Assembly: GCA_022841665.1 (NCBI GenBank)
Contig: JALHRB010000041.1
Location: 1-34,784, forward strand
Source of the DNA: Pseudolabrys sp.
GTDB taxonomy: Bacteria; Pseudomonadota; Alphaproteobacteria; Rhizobiales; Xanthobacteraceae
Direction: 5' to 3'
Length of the DNA stretch: 34,784 nt
Below the pieces are notes generated by a model. The model did not search any database, was not told where the DNA came from, and worked only from the letters and a program-made list of their open reading frames with translations. Shown here piece by piece: positions 8,702 to 16,640 of this stretch (the first letter of the stretch is position 1; every line of letters starts with the position of its first letter). The position numbers and the translations under genes are program-made.

Positions 8702-9255
8702 CCCCGCCCCCACTTGATTTCGCGTTCCTGCAAGCTCGCCACGAATTGAAACGCCTGATCGCCCGGAAACTCTGCCTGCTGGTCCGCATCGGTGTATCGG
8801 CGCGCGCGCGGGCGTTCGAGGTCCGCAAGGTGGTTCTCGACGCTCATGGATACTGTGGCGGTTTCGCCTTCCTCCCACCCCAGCGTGTCCATGCGGCCCG
8901 CCAGCACGGCCACAGGCTCGCCGACCATCGCGCCCGCCTCTGTCAGTAGCGCCAGCCAGATGCGCGCTGCACGGCCCTGCCAGGTGACCGCAAGCGCGTG
9001 TCCGATGATCTCGCCCGGCAGGCCGGAGAGCGAGATGGCGACGCCGCGCGCCGTGACTTCGCTCGCCTCATCAACCGCGCCGATGCCGAGCAGGTCGCCC
9101 GCCCCGGTAAACGTCCGGTTGCCCCAAACGAAGTCGCCGACGCCGGCCCAGATGCGCAGCGGGTCCGGCGCGAAGTCCAGTTCCACCAGCACGGCGAGCG
9201 CCATCGCGGGCGCTGCTACGGCGGTTTCCTGCGATCCGGACAGCCCGCGCGTCAC
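8698..9255 (-). CDS. Tail-tip protein (lambda L-like position)
   Basis: This 185-aa protein starts with GTG in a GTGA overlap with the upstream gene and stops in an ATGA overlap with the next. Segments such as VELDFAPDPLRIWAGVGDFVWGNRTFTG and the closing VSMSVENHLADLERPR resemble baseplate-hub proteins that sit between the distal tail protein and the NlpC-like protein in alphaproteobacterial siphophages and gene transfer agents (DUF2163-like). It probably forms part of the tail-tip hub. I assign it by order and by these motifs; the exact family is uncertain. Confidence 0.6.
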   Translation of the reverse strand: MTRGLSGSQETAVAAPAMALAVLVELDFAPDPLRIWAGVGDFVWGNRTFTGAGDLLGIGAVDEASEVTARGVAISLSGLPGEIIGHALAVTWQGRAARIWLALLTEAGAMVGEPVAVLAGRMDTLGWEEGETATVSMSVENHLADLERPRARRYTDADQQAEFPGDQAFQFVASLQEREIKWGRG

Positions 9256-9938
9256 GGCAGGCTTTCCACGAATGAGAGGCTGTAGGTGGAGAAAAGACCC
9301 GGCACGGTGTTGTTTTGGCCCTGCCGGTTATCCACCAGCCGGAAGCGCGCGGTCGGGCGCGTGGTGACAACCGACACGCTCGCCGCCACCGCGACACGCA
9401 AGCGCGGCCGGATGCTCAAGGTCGCGCGCCCGACGCTGTCCGAATTGGCATCGGCCGTCAGCATGTAGAGCCGGCCGTCGAGGCCGATGTAGTCGCCGGC
9501 CATCAGGGTGCCGGTGATGTTCGCGGCCCAGCCGCCGGTTGCCACGCTCTCCGCGTTGGCTGCTGTAGAGGACAGCGTTTGCGGCGCGGCCGGCTGGTCG
9601 AGAAAGCCGGTGCCGTCCGTAAAGCGGTAGGTGTCCGTGAACTCGGTAATCAGCGCCGAACCGCGCGCAGTCGCCGGGCCGCGCGGGATGTCGCGCCGAA
9701 AATCCCAAAGCCTGACTTCGTGTTCGCTGCCGTCCAGCTTGGCTAGGAAGGCGTCAATCTCGCCTGCCCATGCCAGCGGCCGATTGCGGAACCCGAGTTG
9801 CGCCACCCACCGCGAGCCGGGCCGGCTTAGAACCTGCGTTGTGCGGGACAGCGGGCTTTCCGTGCGCAGCGTGTTCGCTTCGAGGAAAAACGTCACCTCG
9901 CTAGGGCCGCGATCCGTAGGCCATGTGTAGACAGTCAT
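9252..9938 (-). CDS. Distal tail-like protein (lambda M position)
   Basis: This 228-aa protein follows the tape measure with a TGATG overlap. It opens with WPTDRGPSEVTFFLEANTLR, then QVLSRPGSRWVAQLGF and WAGEIDAFLAKLDG, a pattern seen in phage proteins that attach the tube to the tail tip. The C-terminal half (about 140-228) is beta-rich (ITGTLMAGDYIGLDGRLYML) and may be a galectin-like or OB-like decoration. The position between tape measure and hub supports a distal-tail (Dit/M-like) role. There are no catalytic motifs. Family membership is inferred mainly from order and the N-terminal pattern. Confidence 0.6.
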   Translation of the reverse strand: MTVYTWPTDRGPSEVTFFLEANTLRTESPLSRTTQVLSRPGSRWVAQLGFRNRPLAWAGEIDAFLAKLDGSEHEVRLWDFRRDIPRGPATARGSALITEFTDTYRFTDGTGFLDQPAAPQTLSSTAANAESVATGGWAANITGTLMAGDYIGLDGRLYMLTADANSDSVGRATLSIRPRLRVAVAASVSVVTTRPTARFRLVDNRQGQNNTVPGLFSTYSLSFVESLP

Positions 9939-11401
9939 CAGCGGCCTCGCACGGAGCGAGAGAACGAACCGCCACGCCGGGCGGCGTCTTCAACGGCAGC
10001 GCGCGCGAGTGCGGGAATTTGCATGCGAAGCGCGTCAATCTCGCGCGGGCCGGCGCCCTGCGCGTTGACGTTCATTACGAGCGTGACGCCGCCGCCGCCG
10101 CCGTTGGGCACGATGTTTCCTGCGGTATTCGGCACAAACATTTCCGGGCCGCGCTCGCCAACCATGTAGATGCTACTCGGGTCAACCGGGCCGCCCATCG
10201 CGCGTTGCCCGCCGTAGGAGAACGGGCCAGCTAGCGACGGGTCAGGCGCACCCTTGGCAGGGCCGCCGGGACCAAACAGGCCGGAAACCACGCTGCCGAG
10301 TGCATTAGCAAGAGGCGCCGTCACGGTCTGCCGCAGCACGAGCCGCGCGAGGTCTTCCGCGATGCCGCCGAGCACGTCGCGAAAAGACTTGCCCTTGACG
10401 ATGGCGTCTTCGAACGCGCTGGTGAAAGTCATGCCCAGCGTGCGTGTGATATCCGCGGTGCGCTGCGTTTCGTCGCCGATCTCGCGCATTTTTACCTTGG
10501 TGCTTTGCAGCGCCTCGGTGTTTTGCGTGTTGCGCTGAACCATGCGGGAAATACTGTCGAGCCCGCCGGCACGGCCGCCCCCGCGCGCGCCAGCGAACGG
10601 GTTTTCCGGCTGGTCGTATTGCTGCCCGCGATCCACACCGGCGCGGTCGAAGTTGGCGAGCGCCTGATCGAGTTCGTTTAGGCGCCCTGTCAGGAAGCCG
10701 ACATTCTCGCCAAGTGCCGCAAGCCGACCTTGCGCCGCGCGGATGCCGGCTTCGGGGCCGGCGAAGTTGCCTTGCACGCTCGGGTCATTGCGAGCAAAGT
10801 CGATCGTCGCTTGCTCTGTATTGATGGCGCGTTGTGCCGCTTCGATGTCGCGCAACACCGTTTCGCGCTGCTGCCGCGTGTCCGCGACCAACTGCGCCCG
10901 GTCACGCTGCGCCCGCGCCGCCGTGCGCTGCTCATTTGTCAACAGCGCGTCGTTAGCCGCCTGGATAAGCTGAGCGTAGCGTTCCCAGAATTGATTGGTT
11001 CGCTGGATTTCCTCGCCCGCGCGCTTCTGCGCCCCGGCTGCTGTCTCCGCGTCGCCGCCCAACTTGAGGAACTGCGCCGCGAGGATGCCGACCGTCAGCA
11101 CCGCGCCAGCAATCGCGCCAGCCGGGCCGAAGATGCCGAGGAACTGCGAACCCTGTTGCGACAACGCGGTTAGCGCGCTCGTGCCGCCCTGAACCTGAAC
11201 AGCGAAGTCCTGCAGCTGAAAGCCGGCCTGCCCGATGGCGTTGCGGAACCCGCCGCCGCTTGCCGTCGCGCGATCGCTTGCGGCGCTAACGCGCTGCATG
11301 GCCCGTTCGCCAGTCGCCGCCACAGCGTTGAAAGCCGCCTCGGCTTGTTGCTGCCCTTGAACTGCGATAGTGATTGGAAGGTTGGCGCCGCTGCCGCTCA
11401 T
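9938..11401 (-). CDS. Tail tape measure protein
   Basis: This 487-aa protein is short for a tape measure, which predicts a short tail. Residues 1-60 are Ala/Gln-rich helix, and residues about 88-113 form a hydrophobic segment (GPAGAIAGAVLTVGILAAQFL) typical of tape measures. Residues 120-250 are long charged coiled coil (ERYAQ..., RAQRDRAQLV). Residues 335-375 hold FEDAIVKGKSFRDVLGGIA, the conserved block of lambda-type tail tape/minor-tail proteins, followed by a Gly-rich region with YMVGERGPEMFVP, which is common near their C-termini. The ATG overlaps the stop of the frameshifted chaperone frame (ATGA at 11398-11401), which supports real translation of that frame. Confidence 0.88.
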   Translation of the reverse strand: MSGSGANLPITIAVQGQQQAEAAFNAVAATGERAMQRVSAASDRATASGGGFRNAIGQAGFQLQDFAVQVQGGTSALTALSQQGSQFLGIFGPAGAIAGAVLTVGILAAQFLKLGGDAETAAGAQKRAGEEIQRTNQFWERYAQLIQAANDALLTNEQRTAARAQRDRAQLVADTRQQRETVLRDIEAAQRAINTEQATIDFARNDPSVQGNFAGPEAGIRAAQGRLAALGENVGFLTGRLNELDQALANFDRAGVDRGQQYDQPENPFAGARGGGRAGGLDSISRMVQRNTQNTEALQSTKVKMREIGDETQRTADITRTLGMTFTSAFEDAIVKGKSFRDVLGGIAEDLARLVLRQTVTAPLANALGSVVSGLFGPGGPAKGAPDPSLAGPFSYGGQRAMGGPVDPSSIYMVGERGPEMFVPNTAGNIVPNGGGGGVTLVMNVNAQGAGPREIDALRMQIPALARAAVEDAARRGGSFSRSVRGR

Positions 11402-12122
11402 GCCTTGCCCTCCCTAGCCTTCGCAGCCGCAACGCCGTCTTGCACGTCCATAATCAACTCCGCCGCCGCGAGGCGCGGAACACCAGCGGCCTCGGCCAGC
11501 AGGAGCGCGGACGCCATGTCCACATGCACGTTGACCATGCCTGCGCGCAGGCAGGCTTCAGCGGCACGCCAGCACGCCCAAGCCTCCACCGTTTCCGGCT
11601 GACGCTCAGCTGCCAGGTATTCACAGACTATGCCGTCGCGGCACCGTCGCCCTGGATGCTCGCAGGCCCGGCAATATCCAGCGCCCCCGCCGTGGTGCCA
11701 TTCAGCGCGGGCGCGGAGCCGTTTCCCTCCGCACGCAACGCCGCAACCAGCGACATAGCCGCATCGGCATAGCGCCCGGCCAGGTGCGGGATGTTGAGCA
11801 GAGCCTCCACGTGATCCGGCGTGCATGGCAGCGTCTCGCCCGCATGGTCCGCGACGCCGCGCCAATCGGTGACGCAGAGCCGGCCGAGCGCGATGACGAA
11901 GAAGCCCCATTCAAGGCGCGTCACCAACTCGCCATCGTCGCCCGGTTCCATGCCGAGCCGTTCACGGATGGCTTCGCGCTGGCGCTCGGCGACAGCAGCC
12001 GCGCGGCCCTGCGCCCATGCGGTTGCTGCCGGCACTTCATGCGGCTGCGCGGGACGGTTGAGGACAGAGACGCCGGGCGCGAGTTCAACCCACGCCGCTT
12101 CGAGGGAGGGGAGCCTGAGCAT
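11398..12122 (-). CDS. Tail assembly chaperone GT (-1 frameshift product)
   Basis: Translation starts at 12122 in the G frame, reads 134 codons, slips back one base on GGGAAAC (11727-11721), and continues for 107 codons in the -1 frame to the stop at 11398, giving about 241 aa. The added part carries four cysteines, CRAC-x6-C-x5-C (about residues 151-167), that could bind zinc, and then a helical domain (ETVEAWACWRAAEACLRAG...). In lambda the equivalent T domain recruits the tape measure while G coats it. The -1 frame has no plausible start of its own near its beginning, and it ends in an ATGA overlap with the tape measure gene. The frameshift is inferred from the heptamer and frames, not measured. 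Confidence 0.8.
11628..12122 (-). CDS. Tail assembly chaperone G
   Basis: This 164-aa unshifted product lies between the tail tube and tape measure genes, the conserved place for tail chaperones. Residues 1-100 form a helical body (WVELAPGVSVLNRPAQ..., LVTRLEWGFFVIALGRL, DWRGVADHAGE); after about 134 the tail is low complexity (GSAPALNGTTAG). The start overlaps the tube gene stop (TGATG). It would coat the tape measure during tail assembly, with the longer GT form made at a lower ratio. The shift site lies 30 codons before the stop of this frame. Confidence 0.8.
   Translation of the reverse strand: MLRLPSLEAAWVELAPGVSVLNRPAQPHEVPAATAWAQGRAAAVAERQREAIRERLGMEPGDDGELVTRLEWGFFVIALGRLCVTDWRGVADHAGETLPCTPDHVEALLNIPHLAGRYADAAMSLVAALRAEGNGSAPALNGTTAGALDIAGPASIQGDGAATA
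11721..11727 (-). promoter_or_regulatory. -1 ribosomal frameshift heptamer G GGA AAC
   Basis: On the minus strand the sequence reads GAG GGA AAC in the G frame, a perfect X XXY YYZ heptamer (GGGAAAC), close to the GGGAAAG of lambda G-T. Six bases downstream, GCGCCC (11714-11709) can pair with GGGCGC (11686-11681) around a 22-base loop, a possible stimulatory stem. Slippage by -1 enters exactly the open frame that ends at the tape measure start. Confidence 0.82.
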
Positions 12123-13081
12123 CAGGTGAAAGCCGCCGTCTGGTTCTTGAGGACGACTTGCAACGCGCAGGCAGCCGAAGCGTTGTAGGCACCCCGGAAG
12201 GCGAATGACTGCTGGATGCCTGCGCGCCCGCGCACCGGCAGACCGGCGCGGTTAATGTAGGCTTCGGGGATGGTGAACTCGACAAGCTGCGTTGCGCTGA
12301 TCGAGTAGCCGAAGGCGAGCGCAACGGCCGCGCTGCCTTCGCTGTCGGAAAGCAGCGTCTCCGCGTCCATGCGAAGATCGATGGTGCCGGTCACTTCGGT
12401 AACGCCGGGCGCGGCTTCCGTCAGCGCCGCATTCGCCCGGTTTGCCTCCATCACCTTTTCCAGATTGTTGGAGAAGTTGAGCGACGTGCCGACCACGCGC
12501 GCGATTGCGGAACCCGCCCGCGTCGCGGTGCCGACCGCGCCAGTGAACGGCGTAAAGGTCGCCAGCGTCGGCGACGCATCGGCGGAACTGCCGGCGCGCG
12601 ACACGCTCGCGCCAATCATGCCAATGGTCATGGTTTGCTCAGGGCGACCGTAGGCAAATTCGATCGCCAGCGTGTTCCCCCGGATGCCGAGATATTGCTG
12701 GTATCCGTTGCTGATCGCGCTGTTGCCGTGTTCGATTGACAGGCTGCGCGGCGTCGCGCCGCCGCTCTTGAAGGTGTGCGTGTAGTCGGATGAGCCGGAG
12801 GTCGTCGGGTCGCCGAGCAGCAGCCGCAGCCAATAGCCGGTGTTGACGAGATCAACCGGCACGACAGCGGACGGGTCCACTACCACCAGGCCGCGGCGCG
12901 GGTCCGGCTCATCACGACCGCCGGCCAGGCCGACCACATCCTGACGAAGCCATGCTTCCTCGACGCCGGGTCGCCATTCCGTGACCGGCAGCGACTTCCA
13001 CGACGTGCCGGACGCAAGGGTTTTATAGGTCCCTTCCCATCCGGCGATGATGTTCGAGCCGTGCCCAAAGGCGAGGGCCAT
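12122..13081 (-). CDS. Major tail tube protein
   Basis: This 319-aa protein begins MALAFGHGSNIIAGWEGTYK, a typical start for lambda-like tube proteins. It has long beta-rich stretches, including DYTHTFKSGGATPRSLSIEHG, and then EFTIPEAYINRAGLPVRG, which resembles the tube-protein core of the phage TTP families. It is longer than lambda gpV but close to many alphaproteobacterial phage tube proteins. GGAGG lies 5-6 bases before the ATG, a strong site that fits high expression. It sits directly upstream of the G/GT chaperones. It polymerises to make the tail tube. No extra decoration domain is evident. Confidence 0.8.
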   Translation of the reverse strand: MALAFGHGSNIIAGWEGTYKTLASGTSWKSLPVTEWRPGVEEAWLRQDVVGLAGGRDEPDPRRGLVVVDPSAVVPVDLVNTGYWLRLLLGDPTTSGSSDYTHTFKSGGATPRSLSIEHGNSAISNGYQQYLGIRGNTLAIEFAYGRPEQTMTIGMIGASVSRAGSSADASPTLATFTPFTGAVGTATRAGSAIARVVGTSLNFSNNLEKVMEANRANAALTEAAPGVTEVTGTIDLRMDAETLLSDSEGSAAVALAFGYSISATQLVEFTIPEAYINRAGLPVRGRAGIQQSFAFRGAYNASAACALQVVLKNQTAAFT

Positions 13082-13090
13082 GATTGCCTC

Positions 13091-13819
13091 CTATCGGCCG
13101 ATACGTCTGAACGGCAGTTGCCCGCGCAGGGCCAATTCCCAAACGGCGCGAGCGTCTTTCTCAACGGTTTGTTGGATCACTCGGGCTGGCGCCAAGCGAG
13201 CGCGGTAGTTGGCCGCTCGAACGAAGGCGATCACCAGCAACGGCGCCCCGCCCTGCTCGTGCGCAATGCGGTAGATGCCAGGCCAGAGTTGCGCGTGGTC
13301 GGAACCGGGCCGGATGATGAAGTAGTTTTCGCGGCGTCGCGTGCCTCGGCTGCGGTTGCGCCGGTTCGCGATGTATCCGCTTTCCCCGAATAGCCGCAGT
13401 TCCGAGATGATCTTGACCAGTTGCCCAGCCTTGATGTTCCCGTAGGCGTCTAGTTCGGCCCATTTGCCAGGCACCGCGATACGGTTAGCCGGCAGGCCGA
13501 TCAGCCGTTCGAAACGTTTTAGGCGCCGCGGGCCGCCCTCGATTTGAGCACGCAAGATTTTCTCTGCGGATATGCTTCGGTTGCCGCCGCCCGGCTTCCA
13601 CTCCACGGTCGCGCCGTTCGTCGCCGGCACGACCTGCATGCCGTTAAGCACCCACGGCGTCGGGCGATCAAATACGCGAAGCATCTCGGCCCGAACCGCC
13701 TCGACGCCACGAAACGCCAGTTCATATGTTGCCCGACGCTGCACGCGAGCAAGCCTCTCGGCCTCGCGCTTGAACTCCTGCCGCAGACGCGCCGTGTCGA
13801 ATTGAACGCCGATCTGCAT
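13091..13819 (-). CDS. Tail completion protein (lambda Z-like)
   Basis: This 242-aa basic protein starts in a TGATG overlap with the tail-terminator-like gene. Its N-terminal helix (RLRQEFKREAERLARVQRRATYELAFRGVEAVR) and later FDRPTPWVLNG and the C-terminal block VEKDARAVWELALRGQLPF resemble prophage minor tail protein Z/head-tail completion proteins. Between them is an Arg-rich loop (NRRNRSRGTRRRENYFII). It probably acts at the head-tail interface before head and tail join. In lambda the order is Z, U, V; here the presumed U-like gene comes first. Family call is from pattern and position. Confidence 0.6.
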   Translation of the reverse strand: MQIGVQFDTARLRQEFKREAERLARVQRRATYELAFRGVEAVRAEMLRVFDRPTPWVLNGMQVVPATNGATVEWKPGGGNRSISAEKILRAQIEGGPRRLKRFERLIGLPANRIAVPGKWAELDAYGNIKAGQLVKIISELRLFGESGYIANRRNRSRGTRRRENYFIIRPGSDHAQLWPGIYRIAHEQGGAPLLVIAFVRAANYRARLAPARVIQQTVEKDARAVWELALRGQLPFRRIGR

Positions 13820-14859
13820 CAGGACACGTAGGCTGCCGACACGACCAGCACGCGGCTTTCATATTCCTGCGCAACCAGTTCATTCGCGCGCGAGCCCGTG
13901 CCTTCCTCGACCGTCACGCCGAGGCTAGCGCCGCCGAGCGTCGGGTTTGCATCCAGCGCCACCCTGATGCGTTCCATCATGGCGGAAACGCGATCCTGCA
14001 CGCTGGCGGTAACGTCGCCGTCGCGGATGGCGTCCACTACCTCCACATGGATGCGCTGGGTTCGCAGCGCGGTCGCGCCCGCAAACTCGGCTTCAATTTG
14101 CGTATCGAGCGAGTAGAGCAGGACGCGCGGCAGTTCTTCCGGCGTTAGCGCGGTGCGGCGTTCCCGCTCCACGATCATGTCGAACGGAGCCGCCACCGCG
14201 CGCAGGATATCGTTAAGCGCGCGAGGCATGCGCACCGGGCCGGCGGCGTGGAAGTTGTTCGGCACCAGCGCGCCTCCAGGGATAATGTCCCATCCGAAAC
14301 TCAACGCCGCGCCCGTTGCCGTGGCGTTGCCGACACCGCCGCCGGTCGCTGCGCCGGGGGCGATCGTCCAGGTAAGCGATAGGCTTGCGCCCGCCGCCGT
14401 AGATGCCGCCGTCGCGGCGCCAGCCGATTGCGACCACGTGAGCCCGAGTGCCGCGCCGCTAGCCGTGGCGTCGCCGGTAGCGGACGCGCTGCCAGCGGCG
14501 AGCGACCATGTGAGCGTTAGAGCCGCGCCAGAGGCCGTAGAAGCCGCCGAGGCAGCGCCAGCGGCAAGTGACCATGTAAGGCTAGGCGCGGCCCCTGCGG
14601 CCGTGCTGGAGGCCGTAGCGGCGCCCGCAGCAAGAGACCACGTGCTGGTTAGCGCCGCGCCGGCCGCGGTGCTCGCGGCGGATGCAGCACCAGCCGCTAG
14701 TGACCACGTGAGCGATACGGCAGCGCCGCCCGCCGTGCTGGCCGCAGTCGCGGCACCGGCCGCCAGGCTCCACGTTAGCGAAAGGCTGGCGCCGTTCGCT
14801 GTCGCGTCTGCGCCCGCCGCCCCGTCGCCGAGTTGCGGAACCCTAACCCGGAGCGCCAT
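13819..14859 (-). CDS. Tail-terminator-like protein with tandem 22-aa repeats
   Basis: This 346-aa protein has two very different parts. Residues 23-202 are eight copies of a 22- to 26-aa repeat, G-A-A-x-S-L-T-W-S-L-A-A-G-A-A-x-A-x-S-T-A-x. Residues 211-346 (MPRALNDILRAVAAPFD ... VQDRVSAMMERIRVAL ... EYESRVLVVSAAYV) have the size and helix-strand pattern of a tail terminator of the U-like group. Met211 (14229) could start a normal 136-aa terminator but has no clear Shine-Dalgarno site. The repeat part is beta-strand-like, small-residue rich, with one Trp per unit; it may decorate the neck or tail. The terminator call depends on fold pattern and gene order. Confidence 0.55.
   Translation of the reverse strand: MALRVRVPQLGDGAAGADATANGASLSLTWSLAAGAATAASTAGGAAVSLTWSLAAGAASAASTAAGAALTSTWSLAAGAATASSTAAGAAPSLTWSLAAGAASAASTASGAALTLTWSLAAGSASATGDATASGAALGLTWSQSAGAATAASTAAGASLSLTWTIAPGAATGGGVGNATATGAALSFGWDIIPGGALVPNNFHAAGPVRMPRALNDILRAVAAPFDMIVERERRTALTPEELPRVLLYSLDTQIEAEFAGATALRTQRIHVEVVDAIRDGDVTASVQDRVSAMMERIRVALDANPTLGGASLGVTVEEGTGSRANELVAQEYESRVLVVSAAYVS
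14254..14793 (-). repeat. Eight tandem 66-78 bp coding repeats
   Basis: The units encode residues 23-44, 45-66, 67-88, 89-110, 111-134, 135-156, 157-182 and a degenerate last copy from 183 of the terminator-like protein. Unit length is 22 aa five times, with 24- and 26-aa insertion variants (ATGDATAS, GGGVGNATAT). The units keep reading frame and share LTWSLAAG, while third codon positions differ between copies, which argues for an old, selected repeat. Confidence 0.85.
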
Positions 14860-14863
14860 CGGT

Positions 14864-15685
14864 TTACGCTCCGATCAGCGGCGGCGCGCTCTTGAACCTA
14901 TGCGTGCCCGCCATCGTGGCGGTGTGGCGCCACTTGTGCGCCAAGTAGCCCTCGAAGTAGGGCCGCAGGATCACGGCATCATTGCCGCAGTAGACCAGCC
15001 CCTCGCCGAACCTGCCGTTGTATGGCGCGTTGCCCGACCCGCTGCTGCCGGTGACATCCTGACAGCCGGACATGAACCGCACCGCCGACCAAGTAGGCGT
15101 GGCGCCAAGCGTGCTGGTGTCGCCCGCGCCGCCGTTGAGGAAGTGCGCAATGTTGCCGCTGCCGTCGATGTAGACCGAGAAAATCATAATCGAGCCTAGC
15201 GTGACGCTCGTAATCGCCCGCTGCACGCCATTAAAATAGGTCGTGATCGCATCGGTCCCGTTCCACCGGATCATGCAGGACAGCCCGTTCGTGCTGCCGC
15301 TATCCGAGCCGGTGCTAGATGCCCATGCGAACATGCGCGCGAAGTTTCCGGAGCCGCTGTCCATGCGCATGATCGCGCTCGCCACAAGCGGCAGCGTCAC
15401 CGCGACGTAGGTATCGGACAGAACCCGCTCATGCGGCGATAAAGTGAACGTCGCGCCCGGCAGATTGTTGACCGCCGTCAGGCTCCATGTCGGGCCATCA
15501 GAAACGCGCGCCCAGCCTACGCTTGCAGTCGGATCGCTAACCGTCGTGATGTCGCCGCTACTGATGCCGATTGCGCGGCCATAGCCGAAATCAAGCCAGC
15601 ACTTGAGCCCGCCGCGAACCGCTGCCGGCGTCCACAGCCGGCGCTGTATCTGCGCTTCATCAACGCGGGAAAGGCCACGCGGCAT
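14864..15685 (-). CDS. LamG/concanavalin-like structural protein
   Basis: This 273-aa protein shows a jelly-roll lectin pattern: GGLKCWLDFGYG near residue 25, LPGATFTLSPHERVL, RMDSGSGNFARMFAW, MIRWNGTDAITTYFNG, and finally YFEGYLAHKWRH (about 242-253), the C-terminal strand-helix motif often found in LamG-like domains with 'EGYLAHKWG'. Such domains bind sugars or act as inert decoration. It starts where the previous gene stops (TGA then ATG) and lies between head-tail joining and tail terminator genes. I infer a surface decoration of head, neck or tail. No enzymatic motif is visible. Confidence 0.6.
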   Translation of the reverse strand: MPRGLSRVDEAQIQRRLWTPAAVRGGLKCWLDFGYGRAIGISSGDITTVSDPTASVGWARVSDGPTWSLTAVNNLPGATFTLSPHERVLSDTYVAVTLPLVASAIMRMDSGSGNFARMFAWASSTGSDSGSTNGLSCMIRWNGTDAITTYFNGVQRAITSVTLGSIMIFSVYIDGSGNIAHFLNGGAGDTSTLGATPTWSAVRFMSGCQDVTGSSGSGNAPYNGRFGEGLVYCGNDAVILRPYFEGYLAHKWRHTATMAGTHRFKSAPPLIGA

Positions 15686-16117
15686 TCACGCCACGCTCTC
15701 GTTATAGGGCTTCACGTGCAGCGCGTTGGACGATGCGTTGAACGTCACGCCGCTGTTGTTCGTCACCTGGAGCCGCATGCTCGCCGGGTAGAGCCGCACC
15801 ATGGGGAACACCACCACCTTCGCGCTTCCGGCGCCCGCCGTGGTGAGCGGCGCCGTATAGGTCTCGCCACCACCCACGATACCGGTATCATCCGGCGTAT
15901 TGGTGCCGTCCGTCGCATAAACCCGCAGCGTGATGGACCCACCGTCAGTGGGGTCGATGCTGCCCAGCAGCACCGTCACCGAAGCGTAGAGGTCGAGGTT
16001 GCTGCTGTTGTCATGCGTCACGAAAGCTGAGGTCGAGCCATTCGCGAGGCTGTTGAGCGTCGTGCTGGCAATGTTGCTGCCGAGCGCGGAAGGCGTTGCC
16101 CATTTCGCGGTTGCCAT
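15686..16117 (-). CDS. Structural protein of unknown function
   Basis: This 143-aa protein is rich in Thr, Ser, Asn and Val with repeated beta-strand patterns (STTLNSLANGSTSAFV, LDLYASVTVLLGSIDPTDGGSITLRVYATDG). It ends MRLQVTNNSGVTFNASSNALHVKPYN. The composition fits a small beta-sandwich virion protein. The ATG overlaps the upstream stop (TAATG), so translation is coupled. I do not recognise a family. Its partner is probably the LamG-like protein encoded next. Confidence 0.5.
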   Translation of the reverse strand: MATAKWATPSALGSNIASTTLNSLANGSTSAFVTHDNSSNLDLYASVTVLLGSIDPTDGGSITLRVYATDGTNTPDDTGIVGGGETYTAPLTTAGAGSAKVVVFPMVRLYPASMRLQVTNNSGVTFNASSNALHVKPYNESVA

Positions 16118-16638
16118 TAGATCGCACCCCGCGCCAAGCCGACATCGCGCGCCGTGACGCCGCGCGGATAGCCGTTAGCCTCGGCCCATGAAGCCTGCCG
16201 CTGGATCAACGCAACGATAATGTCGCGCGTCGCGCTCGCCACCCACCCGCCCGTCACCAGCGCCGCGAAGATGGCGCTAAACCGCGTCCGGACATCGGCG
16301 TCCGTTGCCTCGATCGTTGGGAAACTCTGCACCAGTCGGACGAGCGCGGTCATGTGCGCCACGATGATATCCTGCGCGTTCGGCGCGCTCGCGGCCGTCG
16401 CGAACGTCGTAGATGGCACGCGCCGGCTGTTCAATTCGATCAGCCCCCACGCGCTCACGGCGGCAGCGCCAGGCGCCGCGTCGATCAGCAAGCGCCGATA
16501 GACCGCAGCGGTCGGGATGTTCTGAAACACCGTGCCGTTGCCGGCCGATGGCGTGTTGAGGACATCGGCCGCGCGCGCTTCGTCCAGTTCTACGACGTCA
16601 GCCTGTTGCAGCCTGATTTGAAGCGGCGTCTGAGACAT
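16117..16638 (-). CDS. Phage protein of unknown function, helical
   Basis: This 173-aa protein is predicted mostly helical (LQIRLQQADVVELDEARAADVLN, DIIVAHMTALVRLVQSFPTI, ADVRTRFSAIFAALVTGGWV). It contrasts with the beta-rich products on both sides. It starts 2 bases after the upstream TAG. It might be an assembly chaperone for the neighbouring structural proteins, but that is only suggested by its place. No known motif is seen. Confidence 0.5.
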   Translation of the reverse strand: MSQTPLQIRLQQADVVELDEARAADVLNTPSAGNGTVFQNIPTAAVYRRLLIDAAPGAAAVSAWGLIELNSRRVPSTTFATAASAPNAQDIIVAHMTALVRLVQSFPTIEATDADVRTRFSAIFAALVTGGWVASATRDIIVALIQRQASWAEANGYPRGVTARDVGLARGAI

Positions 16639-16640
16639 GG

